Source: Methanobrevibacter sp. (GTDB taxonomy: Archaea; Methanobacteriota; Methanobacteria; Methanobacteriales; Methanobacteriaceae). Taken from it: a stretch of 44,275 nt of DNA. Made by a program: the position numbers and the translations under genes. Position 1 is the stretch's first letter. Every line of letters begins with the position of its first letter. The stretch spans positions 1 to 44,275 of the forward strand of contig NZ_JAFRKB010000048.1 in assembly GCF_017431965.1 (NCBI RefSeq). The letters are read 5' to 3'. The notes below the pieces were generated by a model that saw only the letters and a program-made list of their open reading frames with translations, made no database searches and was not told the origin of the DNA. Shown piece by piece: positions 37,190-44,275 of the stretch.

Positions 37190-37218
37190 TTTAGTTAAAA
37201 TAAATCTATTTAACTAAA
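37190..37218 (-). terminator. stop-codon hairpin terminator of L10e
   Basis: TTTAGTTAAA and TTTAACTAAA form a perfect 10-bp stem with a 9-nt loop; the TAG stop (37206-37208) lies in the loop. On the minus strand CTCTTTTTCTATTTTTTTTT follows. Confidence 0.78.
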
Positions 37219-37688
37219 TCTGCACCTTTGTCGACAACAATTTTACATGGAACCGGTAATTTCATACCTGCTCTTTTTAATGCAACTTTAGCTTCTTCAA
37301 AGTTTTTTTCTTGACAATCGATAGTAACAATTCTTTGATCTTTTTTAACAATAGCTTCAACACTGATAGGTTTACCGAAAGCATTTCTCATACCACTTTG
37401 TACCCTATCTGCACCTGCACCAGTTGCCATTGGATTTTCCCTTACAATTTGGTGAGGATAAACTCTTAATTTTAAGTGGTATCCCATTCTACCAGCAGCC
37501 CTTTGCATTAATCTGTTAGAAGCAATCCTTGCAGCTTCTAAAGAATTGTGTCTGATTTGAGCTGGTTTTTTAACAGCTAAACTTACAGAAACTGGAAATT
37601 CATCTCTTAAATTCCCCATATCGTATTGAACGATTCTTGAATTTGGGGTTTTTCTAATATAATCTCTTCTTGTATAAGCACGAACCAT
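37206..37688 (-). CDS. rpl10e: 50S ribosomal protein L10e (uL16)
   Basis: 160 residues, basic. Family features: [20 protein letters not shown] at the start, [40 protein letters not shown] and [15 protein letters not shown]. Sits in the large subunit near the A-site tRNA elbow. ATG with GGAGGAATAATT. Isolated from other ribosomal genes, as in many methanogens. The leader upstream has repeats that could be regulatory. Confidence 0.97.
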   Translation of the reverse strand: MVRAYTRRDYIRKTPNSRIVQYDMGNLRDEFPVSVSLAVKKPAQIRHNSLEAARIASNRLMQRAAGRMGYHLKLRVYPHQIVRENPMATGAGADRVQSGMRNAFGKPISVEAIVKKDQRIVTIDCQEKNFEEAKVALKRAGMKLPVPCKIVVDKGADLVK

Positions 37689-37711
37689 AATTATTCCTCC
37701 GAAATAAAAAT

Positions 37712-37729
37712 AACATGTTAAAACATGTT
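37712..37729. promoter_or_regulatory. tandem palindromes in the L10e leader
   Basis: Two copies of the self-complementary AACATGTT, 10 bases apart centre to centre (37712-37719, 37722-37729). In the leftward transcript they can fold into a hairpin followed by TATTTTTATTTC just before the GGAGG site, like an attenuator. A 10-base direct repeat AAAATAGCTA (37737-37746 and 37765-37774) lies farther upstream around the promoter. Confidence 0.45.
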
Positions 37730-37899
37730 TAATTAAAAAATAGCTACGAATAAATTATTTTTCCAAAATAGCTATATAAAAATTATATCGTAATATAATA
37801 GAATACTTAAATATATTAATTTAGTTATTAATAAAGGTTACCCTATTTTTCAAATTTTAATAACAAAATTATATTAAATACAATAACATAAATAATTTT

Positions 37900-38127
37900 A
37901 TGAAAATAAACTGCAAGATTACTTTCATATATAACAATGATCATGACGCAAAATCAGTGTTTAATTCCTTGGAAGTGGATAATGAAGATTTTCTTGAATC
38001 CGAATTGTGTGGAAATAAAATTAATTATAACATTACTTCCAAAAAACTTGGAAGTTTTCTTTCAACAGCAGATGATTTAATATCATCAGAAATAGTATCT
38101 GAAAACATAATCAAAACAACAAAATAA
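37900..38127 (+). CDS. pcc1: KEOPS complex subunit Pcc1
   Basis: 75 residues, alpha/beta. The pattern AKSVFNSLEVDN and GSFLSTADDLISSEIVSE matches the small dimerising Pcc1 subunit of KEOPS, which makes the t6A tRNA modification with Kae1, Bud32 and Cgi121. No ribosome site precedes the ATG; a TATA-like TTATATTA at 37869-37876 lies 24-31 bases upstream, so the mRNA may be leaderless. T-rich tail after the stop. Other KEOPS genes are not in the window. Confidence 0.82.
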   Translation: MKINCKITFIYNNDHDAKSVFNSLEVDNEDFLESELCGNKINYNITSKKLGSFLSTADDLISSEIVSENIIKTTK

Positions 38128-38268
38128 AATAATCTTACCTTTTTTTATCAATATAATAATTATTTTAGAACTATTTTTTTGAAAAAAAGATTAAAAATAG
38201 CAAGTTTTATATAAATAAAAAAAAATATATTAAATTAATATTATTAATTGTTTAGAGAGTGTTAAATT

Positions 38269-39231
38269 ATGACATGTCATTACCACCCTGAAAGAGAAAG
38301 CACTGATAAATGTGCGATATGTGGAAAACAAATTTGTAAAGAATGTGGTTTAGAGATTGCAGGTAAAGTTTATTGTAAAGATTGTTTGCAAAAAATTGTG
38401 GGTGTTGGACTCGATGAAACAACTGAAAATCAACCAGTAGAAGATCCAATATCTGAAACTGAGTATTTACAACCAGAAGATATCTATAGCCCACAAGAAG
38501 AAGTTGTATCTACCAAACAAGAACCAATCGTACAAGAATATCAAAAGATTGATGAAGATTCACCATATAATATCAAAGACAATATTGGTGCAGGAACTCT
38601 CGAATCATCTTACCTTCATGAAGAAAAACCTCAAGCTGCCCCAATTGAAGACCAAGCAGAGCAATCTGAGACAATAGTTGAAGAGGAATATGACATCATA
38701 TATCCTGATCATTCATACCAACCTGAACCAACTAGCGCAAGATTGGATTTGGAAGACAAGTATGAAAAATATTTGGATGACTTGTACTTTGATGAAGCTC
38801 CTTTAGAAGAACAGCTTGCAAAAGATGAAGAAAAATTTGGTTCCTTAACTAAAAAACCTAAAAAAGCTAAACCTAAGGAAGCACCTGCAAAAGAGCAAAA
38901 AATGGCTAAATCTCAAAGACCTGAAACTCCTGAAGAAATGGAAGCTAGAATTAGGGCTGAAATTTTACAAGAATCAGGGCTTGCATCTAAAGTTGAGGAT
39001 GACACTGAAAAAAGCATTCATAATTTAAACTATCAAGAAGAAAAAGAACCTATGGGCATTGTCGATATAATCCTCACAGTTATATTGATTATTGTCATCC
39101 TAATTGTAATATACTACTTAATTTACTTATTCCTATTACACAATAGTTATCCTACATTTATGGATGCGGTATTCGGACTTAAAAATCCTCAAAATGTTAT
39201 TAATAATCTTTTAAGTAGTGGTCCTAAATAA
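38269..39231 (+). CDS. B-box-like zinc-finger protein with C-terminal membrane anchor
   Basis: 320 residues. The N-terminus (about 1-42) is a compact zinc finger: CHYHPERESTDKCAICGKQ then CKECGLEIAG and CKDCLQ, like archaeal B-box-type fingers. Residues 45-255 are acidic, Pro/Glu/Gln-rich and likely disordered, with a short basic KKPKKAKPKEAPAK patch. A single membrane helix (IVDIILTVILIIVILIVIYY region, about 263-287) is near the end, so the finger faces the cytoplasm or outside depending on topology. Function unknown. Its last 21 bases overlap the convergent nucleotidyltransferase gene. Confidence 0.8.
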   Translation: MTCHYHPERESTDKCAICGKQICKECGLEIAGKVYCKDCLQKIVGVGLDETTENQPVEDPISETEYLQPEDIYSPQEEVVSTKQEPIVQEYQKIDEDSPYNIKDNIGAGTLESSYLHEEKPQAAPIEDQAEQSETIVEEEYDIIYPDHSYQPEPTSARLDLEDKYEKYLDDLYFDEAPLEEQLAKDEEKFGSLTKKPKKAKPKEAPAKEQKMAKSQRPETPEEMEARIRAEILQESGLASKVEDDTEKSIHNLNYQEEKEPMGIVDIILTVILIIVILIVIYYLIYLFLLHNSYPTFMDAVFGLKNPQNVINNLLSSGPK

Positions 39232-40305
39232 TGAAATATTTTCATTATTTATTTTTTCTTTAAAACTTTCTAAACACTCTTTATTTTTATATCCTAAAAT
39301 CCGAATATTTGATGGGTATTTCTCAATATATTCGGAAATTCTATTTTTTTCTATTGGAATTTCTAAAATACTCAAAATACGTTCCTTAAAATGTTTTGAA
39401 AATCCAAATAAAATTGATTCTTTTAATTCATCCAAATTATCAAATGGCCTATTATCAACAATATTTTTAGCAAGATTATCATTAAACAAATTCAAATCAA
39501 TTAATTGATCATATGAATAACTGTTAGCTGTTTTTAAAATTGAATCGACATCCCTAATTCCATAAATAATATCATCATTTTTAATTGCCTCTTTTAAAAC
39601 TTCAACTGTTTTTGCAGGCATCATGTCTAAAACATCATTAAAATTATCTTCAAGAATACTTTGTCTTATTGAGGTTCCACTAACTCCTTCAATCCTCTCA
39701 ACAAATAAAAATTTATTTCTATAATCAAATCCTATTTTTGATAGGGAATTAGCAAATGAAGTAATTACATAATTGTCCTCTTCAAGTTTATCTTTCAAAA
39801 TAACTTCACCAGTAGTTTTATCAACAATTTTATAAGGTTTTGGAGCAATATGATGTCCTAAATTAATTCTTTTTAAAATCTCATCCATCCCATCAACTTT
39901 TTTATATCCTCTTGGAATATATGATGTGTTCAGTGCCTTAAACATTTTGCAAAGACATAACGAATACTGACCGGAGCCCATAATCCCCATAGGCGGACCT
40001 TCAACAACAATATCTGCCCCAACAGAAATTGCAATTTCTGCCCTAAGTTCCCTTGGCAATATATATGGAATACCTCTACCACTTCTTTCAAATAACCCCG
40101 GTACAACAGCGACAAATAATGCATCAGGAAAATGATGTTTTGCAGTTTTCATGCAATGAAAATGACCGTTATGTAAAGGATTATATTCTGTAAAATCTGC
40201 AACTAATTTAATATCAGAGGATGTAGTAGAAATTTTACATTCACTATTCAAATCTTTTGAAAATAATTCCATATCTCTTTTAAGAATATCAGAAACTTGA
40301 ACCAT
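39211..40305 (-). CDS. TmcAL-like nucleotidyltransferase (tRNA-modifying acetate-ligase family)
   Basis: 364 residues. HxGH nucleotidyltransferase: VADFTEYNPLHNGHFHCMK (about 31-49), ELRAEIAISVGADIVVEGPP, GSGQYSLCLCKMF and GVSGTSIRQSI. The layout is that of bacterial TmcAL (formerly DUF795), which activates acetate to acetylate C34 of elongator tRNA-Met, and this archaeal version keeps the active-site frame. The C-terminal part resembles TmcAL helices (ENPLHNGH-type tRNA-binding tail not identified with certainty). Archaea usually make ac4C with TmcA/Nat10, so the real substrate is open. ATG start; weak upstream site. Confidence 0.75.
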   Translation of the reverse strand: MVQVSDILKRDMELFSKDLNSECKISTTSSDIKLVADFTEYNPLHNGHFHCMKTAKHHFPDALFVAVVPGLFERSGRGIPYILPRELRAEIAISVGADIVVEGPPMGIMGSGQYSLCLCKMFKALNTSYIPRGYKKVDGMDEILKRINLGHHIAPKPYKIVDKTTGEVILKDKLEEDNYVITSFANSLSKIGFDYRNKFLFVERIEGVSGTSIRQSILEDNFNDVLDMMPAKTVEVLKEAIKNDDIIYGIRDVDSILKTANSYSYDQLIDLNLFNDNLAKNIVDNRPFDNLDELKESILFGFSKHFKERILSILEIPIEKNRISEYIEKYPSNIRILGYKNKECLESFKEKINNENISLFRTTT

Positions 40306-40392
40306 AAATAAAATATAATTTTCAAATTAAAAAAAATTTATGTTTCATTAAAAATATATACCTAATAAGAAATAACTTTAGGAGTAAACACA

Positions 40393-41649
40393 ATGGATTT
40401 GGTTATAAAAAATTGCAAATTAGTTGATAAAATCGGAGAGTATTTTATAAAAGTTGATGATGGAAAAATAACTGACATCTCAAAAAAACCCCTAAAAGCA
40501 AGTGAAACAATAGACATTGAAAACAATTACATACTTCCAGGATTTATTGACCCCCATATACATTTTAGAGATCCGGGGCTAACCCAAAAAGAAGATTTTA
40601 AAACCGGAAGTTTAAGTGCTGCTAACGGCGGTTTTACAACAGTATTTGATATGCCCAATACTCTTCCTAAAACCAACACCTATAATGCACTCAAAGAAAA
40701 GATTAACATAGCCAAATCAAAATCCGTTGTTAATTTTCAACTTTTTGCAGGAACTAACTCCTTGGATGAAATGGAAAAAATGATTGAACTGAATCCGATA
40801 GCATTTAAGATATTCATGGATTTGGAAAGTGATGAACAACTTAAAGAAATATTCCATAACTTATCTGTTCTAAAAGAAAAAACCTCATACAGCGGCCTTG
40901 TTGCAACCCATTGCGAGAAAAAATCAATTGTAGAATTTGAAACTGAAAGATTAAAAGAAAAAAATGAAAATAATGCTATTGACTACAGTTATGCAAGACC
41001 TGCTAAATCAGAAGATGAATCTGTAAAACAAGCAATCAAACTTGCAGGTGAAAATAATTTATCATTACATATCTGCCATTTAAGTTCAAAAAAATCACTT
41101 AGTTTTGCAAAGGAAGCTAGTAAAACTCAGGCAATAAGTTGGGAATTTACACCGCACCATTTATTACTTGATAATGATGCTTATAATGTATATGGAACTT
41201 TCATAAAAACAAATCCTCCACTTCGAGAAAAGAAGGATAGCGTAAGAATCAGTGATTTAGATGAAACTTCCATAATCGGAACAGACCATGCTCCTCATAC
41301 TCTAGAAGACAAACAAAAAGGTGTATGGAATTCATCACCGGGAATTCCAAATCTAGAAACAGTAGTTCCACTTCTTTTAACTGAAGTTAATAAAGGAAAC
41401 CTTGATTTTAAATTAATTCCTAAAATATTATCTCAAAATGCGGCCAATATCTATGGATTAAATAATAAAGGAAAAATAGCTATTGGAAAAGATGCTGACT
41501 TTACTGTTGTTGATTTAAAAAGAGAAGGTACTTTCAATATTGATGAATTTGAAACAAAAGCAGAATACTCTCCGTTTGATGGTGAAAAATATATTGGAAT
41601 GCCTGTAATGACAATAGTCAACGGAAAAACAGTAGTGGATAAAATATAA
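40393..41649 (+). CDS. pyrC: dihydroorotase
   Basis: 418 residues, class I type. Closes carbamoyl aspartate to dihydroorotate in pyrimidine synthesis. Metal ligands: GFIDPHIHFRDPGLTQKED, the lysine in AFKIFMD that is carbamylated in the family, THCEKK, HICHLSSKKS and IIGTDHAPHTLEDK. NPPLREKKD is typical. ATG with TTAGGAG upstream. Confidence 0.94.
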   Translation: MDLVIKNCKLVDKIGEYFIKVDDGKITDISKKPLKASETIDIENNYILPGFIDPHIHFRDPGLTQKEDFKTGSLSAANGGFTTVFDMPNTLPKTNTYNALKEKINIAKSKSVVNFQLFAGTNSLDEMEKMIELNPIAFKIFMDLESDEQLKEIFHNLSVLKEKTSYSGLVATHCEKKSIVEFETERLKEKNENNAIDYSYARPAKSEDESVKQAIKLAGENNLSLHICHLSSKKSLSFAKEASKTQAISWEFTPHHLLLDNDAYNVYGTFIKTNPPLREKKDSVRISDLDETSIIGTDHAPHTLEDKQKGVWNSSPGIPNLETVVPLLLTEVNKGNLDFKLIPKILSQNAANIYGLNNKGKIAIGKDADFTVVDLKREGTFNIDEFETKAEYSPFDGEKYIGMPVMTIVNGKTVVDKI

Positions 41650-41659
41650 CTAATTTTTA

Positions 41660-41696
41660 AAAAAAAAGAAAATAAAAAGGTGTGTTTTCACACCTA
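41660..41696 (-). terminator. hairpin terminator of the mvh operon
   Basis: AGGTGTG and CACACCT form a perfect 7-bp stem over a 4-nt loop (41678-41695). On the minus strand the mvhB TAG stop (41694-41696) runs into the left arm, and TTTTTATTTTCTTTTTTTTT follows. It also lies 28 bases past the convergent pyrC stop. Confidence 0.8.
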
Positions 41697-42929
41697 TTTA
41701 TAACATAATGCGTCTTCTGGACATGCTTCAATACATTGACCACATAAAGTACAGAATCCTGCAATTGGTAATTTAGGATTTTCTGTTTTGTGGATCATGT
41801 CATATGGACATGCATCGATACAGTCACCACATTGGTCACATTTAGATGGGTTGAATGCAATTCTGTCTCTAACAACAGGTTCGCCATCAATAGTAACTTC
41901 ATATTGTTCAACTTTTAAAGCATCGTTAGAACATACTGAAGCACAAGCTCCACATCTAATACAACTAGTGAAAGATGGTTCTGCATCAGTTTCTACTAAA
42001 GCAGGGCAGGACATACCAGTTTTGGTAACTACACGAATAGCTTCAGTAGGACATTTGTTAGCACATGCACCAATGAAATCACATTTTTCAACATCTCTTC
42101 CGATACCTTCAGCATCTACAGGAGCACCTTCACCCCATTCGACTACGATATCTAATGCGTCAACAGGACACATTTTTACACATAAACCACATGCAGCACA
42201 GACACTAGGAATAGCAACAGTTAAACTGGAACTGTTTGCTGAAATAAAGTCTCCAGGACATGCTTCTACACAAGTGTTACAACCGATACATTTAGCTGAA
42301 TCGAAAGTGAATGATTCGATTTCTTTAGTACGTTTGACAGGTATTTTTTCGGAAATGAAAATTGCATTCCAAGGACAGGTTTGTGAACATAAACCACATC
42401 TGATACAATCGTCATTTACAGTAATAGGACTTCCTACTTCTTCAAGTGTAATTGCGCTTACAGGACAAGGATCAACACAAGTTCCACATCCAACACAATC
42501 TTTGATGTAAACAGGACCTTTGCCTTTGAGGTCTAATTCATATTCAGCAGGTTCTTTTACACCAGAAACTCCGATTACATCTACCGGACAAATGTCAACA
42601 CATTTTTGACACATTACACAGAAACCTTCAACTTCTTTTAATTTTTCGCCAGTGACTTTAATAGTTTCTTGTGGACATACTTCTTCACATTTACCACAGG
42701 AGTCACATAATACAGAGTTGAATACTAATCTTGCTTGTTCAATACCTTCAGCAACTTCGTATTGTTCAACTTTAAGAGCTCCGTTAGGACAAACGTCAGC
42801 ACATTTAGGTTCTTCACCACAAGTGTCACAGTGAATAATTGCACTAGGTGTTACCTCAATAGCTGATGTAGGGCAAGTACCTTCACAAGCACCACATTTT
42901 ATACAGCCATCTTCATTAAATACTATCAT
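41694..42929 (-). CDS. mvhB: polyferredoxin MvhB
   Basis: 411 residues made of six tandem two-cluster ferredoxin units, i.e. 12 cysteine motifs of the form CxxCxxCxxxCP. The second is expanded (CDTCGEEPKCADVCP). The ninth (CDFIGACANKCP) lacks the second cysteine, and the tenth ends in CS instead of CP. It is an electron carrier encoded with the F420-nonreducing hydrogenase that feeds heterodisulfide reductase. ATG with AAGGGGG upstream; 21 bases after the mvhA stop. Confidence 0.95.
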   Translation of the reverse strand: MIVFNEDGCIKCGACEGTCPTSAIEVTPSAIIHCDTCGEEPKCADVCPNGALKVEQYEVAEGIEQARLVFNSVLCDSCGKCEEVCPQETIKVTGEKLKEVEGFCVMCQKCVDICPVDVIGVSGVKEPAEYELDLKGKGPVYIKDCVGCGTCVDPCPVSAITLEEVGSPITVNDDCIRCGLCSQTCPWNAIFISEKIPVKRTKEIESFTFDSAKCIGCNTCVEACPGDFISANSSSLTVAIPSVCAACGLCVKMCPVDALDIVVEWGEGAPVDAEGIGRDVEKCDFIGACANKCPTEAIRVVTKTGMSCPALVETDAEPSFTSCIRCGACASVCSNDALKVEQYEVTIDGEPVVRDRIAFNPSKCDQCGDCIDACPYDMIHKTENPKLPIAGFCTLCGQCIEACPEDALCYK

Positions 42930-42950
42930 TTGTAAAAAACCCCCTTAAAC

Positions 42951-44275
42951 TTAGAATTTTTTAATGAGGTTTCCTTCACTGTCTACAATATTTACTTCAG
43001 CTAATCTCATTTGACTATCCATTGAGTGGGTAGCACAAGATAAACATGGGTCGTAAGCTCTGATAACCATTTCCATTAAGTTGAAAATGCTGTCATCTAC
43101 TTCTACACCAGGTTTGATGTAATCTTTAGCAACTTGGTGAATACCCATTTCCATAGCTGGGTTATTTTGGATTGTAGCTACAACAATGTTAGCATAATTA
43201 CATAATCCATTATCATCAGATTCGTAATGGTGGATTAAAGTACCACGAGGAGCTTCTACAATACCTACACCTTTACCTTCAGTTCTTTCTAATTCATCTG
43301 GGAATTTTTTACCGGATAAATCTTCTTCTAATGCAGCAGCAGCACATTCAGCAGATGCTAACAATTCAATGAGTCTAGCATAGTTGAATAATAATGGTGC
43401 TTGTGCATAGCCGAAAGCATCACGGAAAGCGTTAAGAGCTTCTTGTGCGAGAGGTGCTTCTTTAGGCATTTGATCACAAACGTTAATCCTGGATAATGGT
43501 GCAACTCTGTAAATACCTTCTGGGTATCCCATATCTTTAATGTAAGGGAATTTTAACCAGGAGTAAGGTTTTACGTGTTCAGCAACATAGTCAGTGTACT
43601 CTTCGTTTCTGTATTCGAACATGTCACTTCCATCTTTGTCTCTGAATCTGATGTTACCATTATATACATCCCAAGTTCCATCAGGTTTTACAGTACCACA
43701 GTGTCTAGTGTCACCGAAGTTACCTAATGAAGCGATTAAATCAATGTTTTCTTCAAATACAGGAATAGCTAAGTCTAAAGTAGCTTGTGCTAATTCTACG
43801 TTTTGTTTTGCTCTTTCAAGTAAGTCTTTTTGAGTATCAGCGTCTAACTCGGTAGAAATACCACCTGGAGTGGATGAAGTAGGGTGAATAGGACGACCTC
43901 CTATTTTTCTAACCATTTCTAAACCGTTTCTTCTGATGTTAATTGCTTGAAGTGCAATTTCAGGCATGTCTTTAATAACTTGGAAAACATTTCTAGTTCT
44001 TCTAGTTCCGTTAGGGATTATTAAATCTGGTGCAGCTAAGAAGTAGAAGTGAAGAGCGTGGGAGTGCATGTAGGAACCCCAGTTCATAATTTCTCTCATT
44101 CTGTATGCAGCAGGTAAGATTTCATAATCATCGAAACCGAAAATTTGGTCAACTGCTTTAGCAGCTGCTAAGTGGTGTTGTACATCACAAATACCACAAA
44201 TACGAGGTACTAATCTTGGTAATTCTTCTACAGGACGACCTGTTAAGAATTTTTCGAAACCTCTGAATTCCATAA
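42951..44275 (-). CDS. mvhA: F420-nonreducing hydrogenase large subunit MvhA (5' end off the window)
   Basis: At least 440 residues visible; the frame is open to the window edge, and family length suggests 35-40 N-terminal residues are missing. The methionine at 44273 is internal. NiFe large subunit: [11 protein letters not shown] (N-terminal nickel cysteines) and [12 protein letters not shown] near the C-terminus (DPCxxCxxH, where the maturation protease cuts after His). The intact C-terminal tail after His shows the unprocessed form. With MvhD and MvhG (outside the window) it splits electrons from H2 to heterodisulfide and ferredoxin through HdrABC. Confidence 0.96.
   Translation of the reverse strand, partial: MEFRGFEKFLTGRPVEELPRLVPRICGICDVQHHLAAAKAVDQIFGFDDYEILPAAYRMREIMNWGSYMHSHALHFYFLAAPDLIIPNGTRRTRNVFQVIKDMPEIALQAINIRRNGLEMVRKIGGRPIHPTSSTPGGISTELDADTQKDLLERAKQNVELAQATLDLAIPVFEENIDLIASLGNFGDTRHCGTVKPDGTWDVYNGNIRFRDKDGSDMFEYRNEEYTDYVAEHVKPYSWLKFPYIKDMGYPEGIYRVAPLSRINVCDQMPKEAPLAQEALNAFRDAFGYAQAPLLFNYARLIELLASAECAAAALEEDLSGKKFPDELERTEGKGVGIVEAPRGTLIHHYESDDNGLCNYANIVVATIQNNPAMEMGIHQVAKDYIKPGVEVDDSIFNLMEMVIRAYDPCLSCATHSMDSQMRLAEVNIVDSEGNLIKKF

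Overview
The window is a gene-dense, AT-rich chromosomal segment from a pseudomurein-walled, hydrogenotrophic methanogen of the Methanobacteriales, most likely the gut genus Methanobrevibacter. Evidence: archaeal information genes (aIF1A, Rio1, KH/Dim2-like protein, topoisomerase VI, L10e, Pcc1), methanogen-only cofactor genes (cofD, cofE, arfA, mptD, mfnA, atwA, methanogenesis marker 9), an Mvh-type F420-nonreducing hydrogenase, an MreB-like actin, and starts preceded by GGAGG or GGTGAT. No tRNA, rRNA, CRISPR array, transposase, phage gene or integrase was found.

Layout. 1-2081: end of an unknown gene, then a leftward moeA / GyrI-like / small coiled protein unit. 2189-10273: aIF1A, Rio1, KH protein, Top6B and Top6A run rightward, but Rio1 and KH are separated by about 3 kb holding an unknown protein, a 59-residue membrane protein and a KamA-family radical SAM enzyme whose substrate residues match glutamate 2,3-aminomutase. 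10346-12815: metal-resistance cassette (CsoR-type repressor, P1B ATPase, HMA chaperone) with two matching operator palindromes. 12929-17633: archaeal GAPDH, an endonuclease IV-like protein, a zinc-ribbon protein, a membrane metallophosphoesterase and an AAA ATPase.

17634-30085 is almost wholly leftward: marker 9 / precorrin-2 dehydrogenase / hemA (tetrapyrrole supply), atwA (MCR activation), an archaeal Dus-like barrel, arfA-cofD-cofE (F420), purO (purines), ExbD and ExbB, RNase HII, MreB and an unknown protein coupled to MreB. 30476-33521 is rightward: archaetidylserine synthase, DUF515-like membrane protein, sortase and mptD. 33523-37688 is leftward: mfnA, ppsA and L10e. The right end has pcc1, a zinc-finger membrane protein, a TmcAL-like nucleotidyltransferase, dihydroorotase, and mvhB with most of mvhA, which runs off the window.

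The clearest unlisted signal is structural: at many transcription-unit ends a perfect or near-perfect hairpin is built around the stop codon and followed by a T-run. Other points worth attention are the glutamate-type substitutions in the aminomutase, the ExbB/ExbD pair close to MreB in a cell with no outer membrane, the paired operators of the metal cassette, and a terminator-like hairpin in the L10e leader.
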